DNA of 64,000 nucleotides, from positions 27,756 to 91,755 of the forward strand of contig JAFTDW010000008.1 in assembly GCA_017454015.1 (NCBI GenBank). Reading direction: 5' to 3'. Shown here piece after piece: positions 1-8,358 of this stretch. Positions within the stretch are counted from its first letter, which is position 1, and each line of letters starts with the position of its first letter. The translations under genes were made by a program, and so were the position numbers. The notes under the pieces were generated by a model. The model ran no database searches. It was given only the letters and a program-made list of their open reading frames with translations, and was not told the DNA's origin. This DNA is from Bacteroidales bacterium (GTDB lineage: Bacteria > Bacteroidota > Bacteroidia > Bacteroidales > P3).

Positions 1-1024
1 CGTAGCTGATAAGGGGGAGTGTCTGTCCGGTGACGGGGAGCGCACCCACGGCAACGAACATGTTGACGAGTGCCTGGTAGTAGATGAGGAGTGCGAGGCC
101 TAGGACAAGCATGGAGCCGAAACGGCCTTTGGTGCGCCGCGCTATGGCGATGCAGCGCAGGAATATGAAGGAATATATGGCGAAGATTGCCATGGCTGCA
201 ATAGCGCCGGTTTCCTCGATTATTATGGCGAAGATGAAGTCGTTGTGGGCCTCGGTCATGAGGCGTGCGTGGACGGTGCTGCCAACGCCCTGGCCCGTGA
301 GGCCGCCGCGGGCAACAGCCATTTTGGCTATGTTTTCCTGGGAGAGCACGTCGGGGTCGGGGTTCATCCAGGTGACGATGCGGTTGACCCATGTCATGGA
401 GCGTCCCCACTCGATGTCGGGATGTGTGGCGAAGAAGGCGAGTGCGCCGCCGACAAAGAGGAGGGAGATGAGGAGGAGCCTTATCCAGCGTTGGCGGTTG
501 ATGCCGCCGAAGTACATGAGTGTGAAGCAGGTGATAAATATGAGTGCACCCATGGAGAAGTTGTCTTTGAGTACTACGAAGGCAACCAGCAGCATAGGAA
601 TGAAGATGCGATTGAAGACTTCGGGGCGGTCGATGTGGTTGCGTTCGACGGCGAGCTGCTTGGCGGTGAAGGCCACTGTGAGTATCTTGGCTATCTCGGA
701 GGGCTGGAAGCGGCCAATGATGGGTAGGCTTATCCAGCGGGTGCTTGAGAAGGCGGTGACGAGGAGTATGGCGAGCACGGCGGCGAGGATCCATGGGGTT
801 GCTTTGGCAAAGAAGCGGTAGTTCATGTGGGAGACGACGGTGGCGGCGATATAGGCTGCGACGACGAAGAGGAGGTGCTTGAAGAAGAAACGCATGGGCG
901 TGGAGGCGTGGGTGTTGGCTGTAAGACCCGACGCGCTGAAGACCGCGATGAGCGATATGACGCTGAGGACTACGAATGCAATCCATAGCAAGCGGTCACC
1001 CTTTATCAAGGTAATTTTCTTCAA
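1..1024 (-). CDS. ftsW: Septal SEDS glycosyltransferase FtsW (partial, 3' end outside window)
   Basis: Integral membrane lipid II polymerase of the divisome, partner of the class B PBP encoded in the same cluster. About 341 codons are visible and the frame runs off the left edge, so the C-terminus is missing. Visible are successive hydrophobic helices, the SEDS signature RFQPSEIAK, the segment NPDPDVLSQENIA, a GQGVGST stretch followed by HNDFIFAIIEETG, and PVTGQTLPL at the edge. No in-frame ATG precedes the conserved part. The first usable start is TTG at 1024, giving LKKITLIKGDRLLWIAF. It is the last visible gene of the minus-strand dcw cluster, 46 nt after the MurD-like gene. Identity is secure; the start is uncertain. 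Confidence 0.93.
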   Translation of the reverse strand, partial: MKKITLIKGDRLLWIAFVVLSVISLIAVFSASGLTANTHASTPMRFFFKHLLFVVAAYIAATVVSHMNYRFFAKATPWILAAVLAILLVTAFSSTRWISLPIIGRFQPSEIAKILTVAFTAKQLAVERNHIDRPEVFNRIFIPMLLVAFVVLKDNFSMGALIFITCFTLMYFGGINRQRWIRLLLISLLFVGGALAFFATHPDIEWGRSMTWVNRIVTWMNPDPDVLSQENIAKMAVARGGLTGQGVGSTVHARLMTEAHNDFIFAIIIEETGAIAAMAIFAIYSFIFLRCIAIARRTKGRFGSMLVLGLALLIYYQALVNMFVAVGALPVTGQTLPLISY

Positions 1025-1070
1025 GGCCGTGGTTTTTTGTAGGGTGTTACGGGGGGTGCAGGGTGTGGGG

Positions 1071-1610
1071 TTAGAGGTCGTTGACCTCGCGTGCGAAGCG
1101 TTCGCCCATTTCCTCGACGTTTTTGCCGCCCTGGACAGCGGGTGAGAAGATGACGCTGGTGTTTTCGAGGTCATTGTAGAGTGCACGGTGTGCTGCCTCG
1201 GCGAGAGTGCCGACGCTCAAGATGCGCGGGACGACGCCCTGGAAGGCTTTGCGGAGCTGCTCGTCGTGGTTGCCAACGCAGATGAGCATCTTGACTTTGC
1301 GCGCGGCGACGGGGCGGAGGCGGCTGTAGTCGGTGGGTGCGGCGGCGGCGGTGGCGATCCAGACGGTGTCGCGGTCCATGTTTTCCAAGGAGAACCAGGT
1401 AGCCTCGACGGTGGTGGAGGAGGCGTCGTTGATGAACTCAATGCCACGTATGCGTGCCACGAATTCCATGTGGTACTTCATCTCGTCGACGTGTGCAAAA
1501 CATTCTTTGAGGTGAGCGTTACGCATTTGCATCAGTTTGGCGCTCTCGATGCTTGCCAGCCCGTTGTGGGTGCGGCTTTCGCCTTGCAGGGATAATACTT
1601 CTATGCTCAT
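1071..1610 (-). CDS. Stand-alone, degenerate MurD C-terminal (glutamate ligase) domain protein
   Basis: The gene sits in the murD slot between mraY and ftsW but encodes only 179 residues, against about 440 for MurD. The start MSIEVLSLQGE falls at the boundary where the C-terminal Mur ligase domain begins in full MurD (LQGxHN...A). The fold-level pattern continues: MEFVARIRGIEFIND, ATWFSLENM, TDYSRL, KVKMLICVGN, IFSPAVQGG, GERFAREV. The N-terminal UDP-binding and central ATPase domains are absent, and only 46 nt separate it from mraY. Residues that bind substrate in MurD are replaced: NDSKAT reads NDASST (the lysine is lost), the GGxDKGNDY loop reads TAAAAPTDY, and SPxCASFD reads SPAVQGGKN. 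The frame is intact, so it looks retained rather than decayed. Catalysis as a MurD is not expected. Its role is unknown, and a real MurD must lie elsewhere. Confidence 0.85.
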   Translation of the reverse strand: MSIEVLSLQGESRTHNGLASIESAKLMQMRNAHLKECFAHVDEMKYHMEFVARIRGIEFINDASSTTVEATWFSLENMDRDTVWIATAAAAPTDYSRLRPVAARKVKMLICVGNHDEQLRKAFQGVVPRILSVGTLAEAAHRALYNDLENTSVIFSPAVQGGKNVEEMGERFAREVNDL

Positions 1611-1656
1611 TTATGATGTGTGTTTTTTTGTTGTTTGCTTTATTTGTTGGTTTTGT

Positions 1657-2835
1657 TTATCGGAGTTTGAGTGTTACTATGCTCACTATTGCGAGGAGTA
1701 TGGCTATTATGATGAAGCGCTGCACTATTTTCTCGTCTTTGAGGCCCTGGCCTGCTGGTGCGTGTTTTTCCTGGTAGTGGTGGTGGAGGGGGGTGTAGCG
1801 GAAGGGACGCGCCTCTATGGGGACGGCCTGCGAGGGGGGTAGCTTGTGGCGGCGGCGGTAGCGCTTGCAGCTGTAGCGCTGTATGATGACGGAGAGGTCT
1901 TCGATGAGGTAGATGCCGCAGAGGACTGGGAGCAGCAGTTCCTTGCGGATGAGGAGGGCGAAGACGGCTATGATGCCTCCGATGGCGAGGGAGCCGGTGT
2001 CGCCCATGAATATTTCGGCAGGGTGGGTGTTGAACCAGAGGAAGCCGATGAGCGCACCCACAAAGGAGATGATGAACATGGTGAGCTCGCCGATGTTGGG
2101 GAGGTAGGTGATGTCGAGGTAGGTGGCCATGATGACGTTGCCGGCGAGCCACGCCAGAATGGCGAGGGCTCCGCCGATGACTGCCGCCACGCCGGTGGCG
2201 AGGCCGTCGATGCCGTCGGTGAGGTTGGCGGCGTTGCTTACAGCGGTGATTACGAAGATGACGACGAGCACGTAGACCACCCAGACCCAGTTCTGTGCCC
2301 AGCCTCCCATCCAAGTGATGAGCCATGCATAGTCGAACTCGTTGTTTTTCACGAAGGGGATGGTGGTCTTGGTGGAGGCGATGTCGGGGTGGAAACTGAG
2401 CAGGAGACCCACGACGAGGCCGAGGCCCACCTGGCCTATGACCTTGAATTTGCCGGGGAGACCTTTTTTGTCTTTCTTGAAGACCTTGATGTAGTCGTCG
2501 ATGAATCCTATCAGGCCGAGCCACACGGTGGTGCCGAGCATGATGAGGATGTATACGTTGTCGAGCTTGGCAAAAAGCAGCGTGGGAATCAGCGTGGCTG
2601 CGATTATGAGGAGACCTCCCATCGTTGGGGTGCCTTTTTTCTCCTGCTCGTCCTCGCGGACGTTCTCGCCCACCCCCTTGCGATACATGAGGCGTATGAA
2701 GGGCTTGCCAAAGAGCAGCATGATGAGGAGGGAAGTGATAAAGCAGCATGCGGCTCGGAAGGAGATGTAATGCATCACGCCGGCGCCGGGGAAATCGAGG
2801 GCTGTGTCGAGCCAGTCAAAGAGGTAGTAGAGCAT
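1657..2835 (-). CDS. mraY: Phospho-N-acetylmuramoyl-pentapeptide transferase MraY
   Basis: Transfers phospho-MurNAc-pentapeptide from UDP to undecaprenyl phosphate, making lipid I at the inner membrane. The 392-residue polytopic protein shows the Mg-binding DD pair (FIDDYIK, residues 111-117), [22 protein letters not shown] and the histidine-rich HHHYQ loop, all diagnostic of MraY. The length is slightly above the usual 360 because of the N-terminal segment before the first long helix. ATG start with MLYYLFDW, as in relatives of the phylum. It lies 69 nt downstream of murE and 46 nt upstream of the MurD-like gene. Confidence 0.97.
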   Translation of the reverse strand: MLYYLFDWLDTALDFPGAGVMHYISFRAACCFITSLLIMLLFGKPFIRLMYRKGVGENVREDEQEKKGTPTMGGLLIIAATLIPTLLFAKLDNVYILIMLGTTVWLGLIGFIDDYIKVFKKDKKGLPGKFKVIGQVGLGLVVGLLLSFHPDIASTKTTIPFVKNNEFDYAWLITWMGGWAQNWVWVVYVLVVIFVITAVSNAANLTDGIDGLATGVAAVIGGALAILAWLAGNVIMATYLDITYLPNIGELTMFIISFVGALIGFLWFNTHPAEIFMGDTGSLAIGGIIAVFALLIRKELLLPVLCGIYLIEDLSVIIQRYSCKRYRRRHKLPPSQAVPIEARPFRYTPLHHHYQEKHAPAGQGLKDEKIVQRFIIIAILLAIVSIVTLKLR

Positions 2836-2904
2836 ATTCTTGCGGTGTGGTTTGGATGATTATTATCGGTGTACGGTGCAGTGGGTTATGTTGTGGTTGT
2901 GACC

Positions 2905-4392
2905 TTAAAAGGGCTTTAGCGATGAGAGTTCGTTCTGTATTTCCTCGCGGTCGTCGAAATGGTGACGCACGCCGTTGATTTCCTGGTAGGTCTCGTGGCC
3001 CTTGCCGGCAATGAGTATGATGTCGCCACGCTTAGCGAGGCGTGCGGCGGTGCGTATGGCCTGACGTCGGTCGGCGATGCGGAGAGCCTGTTGCCTCTGC
3101 TCGGCGCTGAGGCCGGCCTCCATCTCGTCGAGAATCGCCTCGGGGTCTTCGGTGCGGGGATTGTCGGAGGTGAGTATGAGGGTGTCGGAGCCTGTGGCGG
3201 CTATGGCGGCCATCTCGGGGCGTTTGCTGCGGTCGCGGTCGCCGCCGCAGCCTACCACGACTATCAGGCGCTTGTCGCCGCCCCTCACACCGTTGATGGT
3301 GTTGATTACGTTCTGAAGCGCGTCGGGGGTGTGGGCGTAGTCCACAATGGCGGCGATGCCGCCGTGCTCTATGCACTGGAAGCGGCCGTCGACGGGCACA
3401 AGCCCGCTGAGCAGGCGGAGAGCCTCGGCTTTCTCCATGCCGCAGAGGGTGGCGGTGGCATAGATTGCCGTGAGGTTATAGGCGTTGAAGCGACCCACAA
3501 GGCGTGTCCAGACCTCGCAGCCGTCGAGGTCGAGCAGCGTGCCGCTGAAAGTGCTTTCCACTATGCGGCACTTGAAGTCGGCGGGGTGGTCGAGGCTGTA
3601 GGTGTGTACGGATGCCTTGGTGTTCTGGACCATCACCATGCCGTTGGCGTCGTCTTTGTTGGTGAGGGCAAAGGCAGTGGCTGGCAGTGCGTCGAAGAAG
3701 CCTTTCTTGGCGGCAATATAGGCTGCCATGGTTTTGTGGAAGTCGAGGTGGTCGTGGGTTATGTTGCTGAAAATGCCACCGGCAAAGGTGAGGCCGGCAA
3801 TGCGGTGCTGCACAACGGCGTGCGAACTAACCTCCATGAAGCAGTACCGGCAACCGGCGTCGACCATCTGGCGCAGAAGACTGTTGAGTTGGAGGGCGTC
3901 GGGGGTGGTGTGGTGAGTGGGGAGTTCGCGCTCGTCAATCTTGTTGACTATGGTGGATATAAGTCCTGCATGGAAGCCTGCGGAACGCATCATGGTGTGG
4001 AGCAGTGTGGCCGTTGTGGTCTTGCCGTTGGTGCCAGTCACGCCGACAAGGGAGAGCTGGCTTGAGGGGTGACCGTAATAGTTGTCGGCCACTATGCCCA
4101 GGCTCAGGCTGCTGTCGGGCGTCACAATGTAGGTCGTATCGGGGCAGAGTTCCGCAGGGAGCTCCTCGCAGAGCACTGCCACAGCCCCCAGCCCTATAGC
4201 CGATGCAATGTAGCTGTGGCCGTCGACATGCACGCCGCGTTGCGCCACGAAGAGACACCCCTCCCCCACCTCGCGCGAGTCAAAGGCAATATTGGAGACC
4301 GTAATGTCACTGGGCACCGCGCTCAGCCGGTTGCCGCCGCGCACTACGGCTTTGATGTCAACGTTTTGCAGTATTTTGTAGAGTTGTGTCAA
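2905..4392 (-). CDS. murE: UDP-MurNAc-tripeptide synthetase MurE (meso-DAP type)
   Basis: Adds the third residue to UDP-MurNAc-L-Ala-D-Glu in the cytoplasm. The 495 residues hold the Mur ligase P-loop GTNGKTT (120-126), the central VSSHAV and NITHDHLDFH motifs, DYAHTPDAL, and the C-terminal TSDNPRTEDP. The DNPR sequence (410-413) marks specificity for meso-diaminopimelate. GKGHE follows near the C-terminus. The frame opens with TTG at 4392 because an in-frame TAA lies 10 codons upstream and no ATG occurs between. The TTG directly follows a low-complexity AACC-rich spacer shared with the 3' end of the PBP gene. Confidence 0.96.
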   Translation of the reverse strand: MTQLYKILQNVDIKAVVRGGNRLSAVPSDITVSNIAFDSREVGEGCLFVAQRGVHVDGHSYIASAIGLGAVAVLCEELPAELCPDTTYIVTPDSSLSLGIVADNYYGHPSSQLSLVGVTGTNGKTTTATLLHTMMRSAGFHAGLISTIVNKIDERELPTHHTTPDALQLNSLLRQMVDAGCRYCFMEVSSHAVVQHRIAGLTFAGGIFSNITHDHLDFHKTMAAYIAAKKGFFDALPATAFALTNKDDANGMVMVQNTKASVHTYSLDHPADFKCRIVESTFSGTLLDLDGCEVWTRLVGRFNAYNLTAIYATATLCGMEKAEALRLLSGLVPVDGRFQCIEHGGIAAIVDYAHTPDALQNVINTINGVRGGDKRLIVVVGCGGDRDRSKRPEMAAIAATGSDTLILTSDNPRTEDPEAILDEMEAGLSAEQRQQALRIADRRQAIRTAARLAKRGDIILIAGKGHETYQEINGVRHHFDDREEIQNELSSLKPF

Positions 4393-4495
4393 GGGTTGGA
4401 GGGTTTTAAGGTTGAAAGGTTATAAGGTTTAAAGGGGTTAAGGGTTGGATGGGTTTGGGGTTGAGGTTGAGGGGTTTTCGGTATTGGGTGTCTCC
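4393..4495 (-). repeat. AACC-type low-complexity spacer, pbp/murE junction
   Basis: On the coding strand this is a chain of degenerate units such as AACCCTTAACCCC, TTTAAACCTTATAACC and TTTCAACCTTAAAACCC. It begins inside the last codons of the PBP gene, whose tail reads TPNTENPSTSTPNPSNP, and continues to the TTG start of murE. The same type of sequence occurs at three other gene junctions in the window, always in the same orientation relative to the genes. Confidence 0.7.
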
Positions 4496-6387
4496 GGTAT
4501 GAATGTTGGCCACATCGACCTCTGGGTTGCCACGACACAGTCGGCCACCTCTTTCACTACGGGTGCAAACTGGCGGCCGTGGATTTTGTGCACGCCCATC
4601 ACCACCACCACGCAGGCATAGCGCGGCTTGTCGGCGGGGAAAAGGCCAGCAAAGGTGGCGTCGAAATAGCGTGTGTTGTCCGTGCCGCGGTAGGCAGTGC
4701 CTGTCTTGCCGGCAATGCCGTAGGATGTCCCTTTGATATTGTTGCCGGTGCCGTTCTCCACCACCCCTCGCAGCATTGCCAGCATCGTGCGAGCTGTCGC
4801 GCGGCTGCAGATGCTGTCGCGCAGCACCACAGGCTCGTATTGCGGCTTGCCGCGGCGGTCTCTCCCCGTGTAGCTGAACTGGGGCTTCATCATGCGCCCG
4901 CCGTTGCCCAGGGCTGCATAGAATGTCGCCACCTGCAAGGGGGTGCAGCTTACGCCGTAGCCATAGCACACGTTAAGCAGCTCACGGTCGTAGCGCAGAC
5001 TCACAAGCCTGCCGTTCGCCTTGGGGGTCTTCAGGTCAATGTCGAGATTTTCAAGGGGAAAACGCATCGCCAGCTGGTCGCGGAAGTAGGGACGGCGCTC
5101 GCGATAGTTGTCCCATGCCACCTGGCACACGCCGACATTGCTCGAGCGGGCGAAAGCCGTGATAGTGCTCACGTTGTCGCCCCCCTCGCCGTCGGAAATC
5201 ACGCCGCTGGCCGCCGAGAAGGTCTTGGTGCCCGTGGGAACCACCGTGCCCGTGTCCAACTTCTCACCAAGGTCATCAAACATAGCGGTGTACGCCACCG
5301 TCTTGAACACCGAGCCAGGCTGGTAGAGGTAGCTGCAGGCCACGTTGGCATCACGGCGCTCATAGTAGTTGTGAGCCATAGAGTCCCAGCGAAGGCTCAC
5401 GCAGGCCAACACCTTGCCGGTGGCCACCTCCATCAGCACCACAGCCCCGCTAGAGACAGGGTCCGCACCGCAGTACTGGCGCATATAGCGCCGCAGGCTG
5501 CTCTCCGCCACATCCTGATAGCGGGTGTCAATGGTTGTCACTATGTTCGTACCGTCAACCACAGCCTTGCGTATCGTCACATTGCTGCTGTCGCTCGCCT
5601 CCAGCTCCTTTATCTCGCGGTTGCTCATGCCGTTCCAGTCCATCGGAATCCAAACGCCACGTGTCAGGCGGCGGCACAGGTAAAGGCCGTCTTGCCCGCG
5701 CAGCGTCGAGTCGTAGCTGCCGTCAAGACCTGTATAGGTGTCGCACTCGCCGTTGTAGAAACCCAGGCAGTTCTCGGCCATGCGCCCGTAGGTGTGCACG
5801 CGCTGGTACTTAATCACACTCGAGTTGCCGCTCGCATCAAGCACCGAGTGCACCACACCCTTGCCCCAGCCTTCCATGTCGCATATCTCTCTCCAATAGG
5901 AATAAGGCATACCTTTTATAATAGGCACGCAGCGACCCGGACGTTTTTTGTGACGCTCGCGCTCTATCAGTTGGCGGTACTGCGTCGCAGTGCGCGACGG
6001 GTCGGCCTTGTGCAGTATGCGGCACACCGCGGTGAGGTGTTTCTTGTAGTACTTGTCGCGTATCACAGTGTCCATAATCACGCGCCCGTGGCTGTCGTGC
6101 ATCGGCTGACGCTTTGCGCCCAGACGCGGACTGCTTCCCAGATCCAGGTACAGGTCGCACACCGGCATCGTCGTGGCCATCACCATGCCGTTGCTCGACA
6201 CAATGTCGCCGCGGTGTGCCAGCACCGTCTGCAACATCTTCTCACGCTCGCCGCCCTTGCTGCGCCACATCTCCCCCTGCACTGCCTGCGTCCTTATCAG
6301 ACAAAACACTATGCAGCCCCCGCTCAACACCATAAGTATCAGCGCGAACCATGTAAGGTGCGACATCCGTGTCTTGTCCGTCTTCAT
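4438..6387 (-). CDS. ftsI: Class B penicillin-binding protein (FtsI/PBP3-type septal transpeptidase)
   Basis: Cross-links septal peptidoglycan; anchored by one N-terminal membrane helix (about residues 10-32) with the catalytic domain in the periplasm. The three transpeptidase motifs are present: SVFK with nucleophile S359 and K362, SSN at 415-417, and KTGT at 561-564. The pedestal motif RGDIVSSNG lies near residue 59. The 649 residues end soon after the catalytic domain; I see no PASTA repeats. The C-terminal 17 residues are Pro/Asn/Thr-rich and are encoded by the AACC spacer repeat, so that tail is probably not functional. Only 3 nt separate it from ftsL. Confidence 0.94.
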   Translation of the reverse strand: MKTDKTRMSHLTWFALILMVLSGGCIVFCLIRTQAVQGEMWRSKGGEREKMLQTVLAHRGDIVSSNGMVMATTMPVCDLYLDLGSSPRLGAKRQPMHDSHGRVIMDTVIRDKYYKKHLTAVCRILHKADPSRTATQYRQLIERERHKKRPGRCVPIIKGMPYSYWREICDMEGWGKGVVHSVLDASGNSSVIKYQRVHTYGRMAENCLGFYNGECDTYTGLDGSYDSTLRGQDGLYLCRRLTRGVWIPMDWNGMSNREIKELEASDSSNVTIRKAVVDGTNIVTTIDTRYQDVAESSLRRYMRQYCGADPVSSGAVVLMEVATGKVLACVSLRWDSMAHNYYERRDANVACSYLYQPGSVFKTVAYTAMFDDLGEKLDTGTVVPTGTKTFSAASGVISDGEGGDNVSTITAFARSSNVGVCQVAWDNYRERRPYFRDQLAMRFPLENLDIDLKTPKANGRLVSLRYDRELLNVCYGYGVSCTPLQVATFYAALGNGGRMMKPQFSYTGRDRRGKPQYEPVVLRDSICSRATARTMLAMLRGVVENGTGNNIKGTSYGIAGKTGTAYRGTDNTRYFDATFAGLFPADKPRYACVVVVMGVHKIHGRQFAPVVKEVADCVVATQRSMWPTFIPETPNTENPSTSTPNPSNP

Positions 6388-6390
6388 CTC

Positions 6391-6834
6391 CTATTCGTTG
6401 CTTTTCATCCTTATTTTATAGGGCGGCTCCACATGCATCTTCACGCCGCAGCTGTCCATCTCCTCTATTATGTGCGAAATCATGACAGACTGATTATAAG
6501 CCTTCTGCATCTCCAACTGCTTCTCTTTTATTATGTTTATCCTCTCGGTCACGGCCTCTTTCTCCTTGCTCAGTTTTTCTATGTTGTAGCGTTGCCATAC
6601 CAACCCAATGCACAGCACCCCTATCAGCAGTATGCAAGGCAGCCACGACAGCAGAGTCTTCGTAGTCACAGGCTTGCCATTGTTCACCAGCCCGCGAATG
6701 CGCTCGCTCAGCGTGCGCCGCCCCTCCCCTACATCGTCGCCCATGTCGGCTCCGAACTTCGTCGCATGCGCCAGCGCCTCGAGTTCCTCGATGGCCGCCT
6801 GTCTTTCCGTGTCACGCGCATTATTCACTGTCAT
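6391..6834 (-). CDS. ftsL: FtsL-like division protein
   Basis: A small bitopic protein of 147 residues: about 60 cytoplasmic residues, one membrane helix (LLSWLPCILLIGVLCIGLVW), then a charged heptad-like segment (EKLSKEKEAVTERINIIKEKQ) typical of the FtsL periplasmic coiled coil. Position between rsmH and the class B PBP is the canonical ftsL place. Sequence similarity in this family is low, so the call rests on architecture and synteny. The long N-terminal cytoplasmic part is usual for Bacteroidota versions. Confidence 0.85.
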   Translation of the reverse strand: MTVNNARDTERQAAIEELEALAHATKFGADMGDDVGEGRRTLSERIRGLVNNGKPVTTKTLLSWLPCILLIGVLCIGLVWQRYNIEKLSKEKEAVTERINIIKEKQLEMQKAYNQSVMISHIIEEMDSCGVKMHVEPPYKIRMKSNE

Positions 6835-6840
6835 TATTAT

Positions 6841-6896
6841 TTAATAGGTTTAAAGGTTATAGGGTTTTAAAGGTTAAGGGTTATAAGGTTTTTATG
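6841..6896 (-). repeat. AACC-type low-complexity spacer, rsmH/ftsL junction
   Basis: The coding strand reads AACCTTATAACCCTTAACC, then TTTAAAACCCTATAACC and TTTAAACCTATTAAATAA, filling the gap from the last codons of rsmH to just before the ftsL ATG. Units are 7 to 9 nt with a conserved AACC core. Confidence 0.7.
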
Positions 6897-7804
6897 GGTT
6901 GTGACACTTTCTCTCCTATTCTCAGTCTTGCGCTGCGGGCACGGTTGTTAGCCGCAACCTCCTCCGGCGTCGCCGCTATCGCCTTGCGGCACACAGGGCG
7001 TATATCCGAGAGTATGTTGCCATAGAAATCCTTGCGCAGCTCACCTTCCACGTTGCCCGTCTGCATCACATGCTTCACCAAGCGGTCCTCCAGCGAGTGG
7101 TAGGCAATCACCACCAGGCGGCCCGCCGGACGTAGCAGCTCCACGGCCTGTGTGAGCATCTGCTTCAGCGCCTCCAGTTCCCCGTTCACCTCTATACGCA
7201 ACGCCTGGAAAAGCATCGCCAGATACTTGTTCTCGCGCCCCCTCGGCAACAGCCGCGCCACAGCCTCTTTCAGCTGCAGCGTCGTCATGAGAGGCTTCTC
7301 CGCGCGGGCCGTGCAGATCGCACGTGCCATGGCGTAGGCATTGGGCAGCTCACCGTAGTCGCGCAGCAGCTTCGTCAGCTCCTCGCAGTCCAGCGTGTTC
7401 ACCAGCTCCGCTGCCGTGCATCCGCCTCGGGTGTCCATGCGCAGGTCCAGAGGACCGTCCATGCGTGTCGAGAAACCTCGCCCTGCATCGTCCAGCTGGT
7501 GCGACGACACGCCAAGGTCCGCCAATATGCCATCCACCTCGCGTATGCCGTTAAGGCGCAGGAAAGCCTTCATGTGCCTGAAATTCTCGCCTATCAAGGT
7601 AAAACGCTGGTCATCCATCGCACACCCCTGTGCATCGGGGTCTTGGTCAAACGCCACCAAACGTCCACCCTCGCCCAGCCGCGACAAAATGGCACGCGAG
7701 TGACCACCGCCGCCGTAGGTCGCGTCGACATACACACCTTCGGGCCTTATTGCAAGACCCTCAATGCATTCGTTTAGTAATACCGGGTTATGATAGAGGC
7801 TCAT
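6881..7804 (-). CDS. rsmH: 16S rRNA (cytosine-1402-N4)-methyltransferase RsmH (MraW)
   Basis: Methylates N4 of C1402 in 16S rRNA using S-adenosylmethionine. The N-terminus MSLYHNPVLLNECIEGL and the SAM-binding DATYGGGGHSRAIL are characteristic, followed by DGILADLGVSSHQLDD, RGFSTRMDGPLDLRMD and, near the C-terminus, AYHSLEDRLVKH. I place the start at the ATG at 7804 (307 residues), where the conserved YHNPVLL begins. The frame is open upstream, but that part overlaps mraZ. The chosen start overlaps the end of mraZ by 17 nt, which suggests translational coupling. Confidence 0.97.
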   Translation of the reverse strand: MSLYHNPVLLNECIEGLAIRPEGVYVDATYGGGGHSRAILSRLGEGGRLVAFDQDPDAQGCAMDDQRFTLIGENFRHMKAFLRLNGIREVDGILADLGVSSHQLDDAGRGFSTRMDGPLDLRMDTRGGCTAAELVNTLDCEELTKLLRDYGELPNAYAMARAICTARAEKPLMTTLQLKEAVARLLPRGRENKYLAMLFQALRIEVNGELEALKQMLTQAVELLRPAGRLVVIAYHSLEDRLVKHVMQTGNVEGELRKDFYGNILSDIRPVCRKAIAATPEEVAANNRARSARLRIGEKVSQPIKTL

Positions 7805-8261
7805 TCGTTTCTGCAGTCGGGGCATCGCCGAGGCGGCTGTCCACCACATCGGCAAAACCATTCAATTCATCGTTCATGCGGTGATACGTGTCGCTATCCC
7901 ATATCTCGATGAAATTGCCCATCGACTGTAGAACCAAGTCTTTGGATTTCTTCACCAGCGACTTCTGCTCCGGCGGCACCAGCAAGCGGTCGTTGCTGTC
8001 AAGCTCTATGATGTTGCCGTCCGTCAGTTTGCGCAGAATCTCGCGGTCTCTCTTGTTGTAGGGATTCAGTTTGCCTTGCAGCCGTGACACCTCTGCCTCG
8101 AAGTTGGCGTAGGTCCAAAGCTCAAGGCACTCGGCATAGATACTCTGGCGGATAACAAAACGGCCATCATCGCCCCCCATCTGCCTTTTTAGGGCAACTG
8201 GGAACTTGAAACGACCATTCGAATCGAGCTTACAGTATTCTTTGCCAATGATATACGACAT
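7788..8261 (-). CDS. mraZ: Transcriptional regulator MraZ
   Basis: First gene of the dcw cluster; in characterised bacteria it binds its own promoter region and represses the cluster. The 157 residues contain two SpoVT/AbrB-like swapped-hairpin repeats: KLDSNGRFKFPVALKRQM (about 11-28) and ELDSNDRLLVPPEQKSLV (about 86-103). Each has the conserved D-x-x-x-R-hydrophobic-hydrophobic-P pattern. The C-terminus (DAPTAETNEPLS) is a short tail overlapping rsmH. Upstream lie repeats matching the MraZ operator geometry. Confidence 0.97.
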   Translation of the reverse strand: MSYIIGKEYCKLDSNGRFKFPVALKRQMGGDDGRFVIRQSIYAECLELWTYANFEAEVSRLQGKLNPYNKRDREILRKLTDGNIIELDSNDRLLVPPEQKSLVKKSKDLVLQSMGNFIEIWDSDTYHRMNDELNGFADVVDSRLGDAPTAETNEPLS

Positions 8262-8286
8262 GTTTCGCCTTAATGCTTTTCGACTG

Positions 8287-8310
8287 CTAAATTACGAATA
8301 AAATCCCAAA
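8287..8310 (-). promoter_or_regulatory. Putative mraZ (dcw cluster) promoter
   Basis: On the minus strand TAATTTAG (plus 8287-8294) resembles the Bacteroidota -7 element TAnnTTTG with one mismatch. It is preceded by CG and, 12 nt upstream, by TTTG (8307-8310). It lies 26 nt upstream of the mraZ ATG. The TTTG overlaps the first MraZ box, as expected for repression. Confidence 0.5.
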
Positions 8311-8358
8311 AAAAACCAATTTATTCCATTGATTGTTGATAAAATCCTTTAAATCCCA
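8305..8358 (-). promoter_or_regulatory. Phased MraZ-box array upstream of mraZ
   Basis: Reading the minus strand, TGGG, TGGT and TGGA begin at 8308, 8318 and 8328, exactly 10 bp apart. AGGA (8348) and TGGG (8358) continue the same 10-bp phase, with only 8338 missing. MraZ proteins bind direct repeats of TGGG-like boxes spaced one helical turn apart just upstream of mraZ, so this is a likely autoregulatory operator. Family knowledge supplies the interpretation; the spacing is seen directly. Confidence 0.65.

Noticed and set aside
1071-1656. Frameshifted or pseudogenised full-length murD
   Set aside because: The mraY stop is only 46 nt upstream of the ATG, so there is no room for the N-terminal and central domains, and the frame has no internal stop.
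4579-6870. 763-codon plus-strand open frame across the PBP and ftsL genes
   Set aside because: Antisense shadow; His/Ala-rich composition, and the minus-strand frame has all three transpeptidase motifs.
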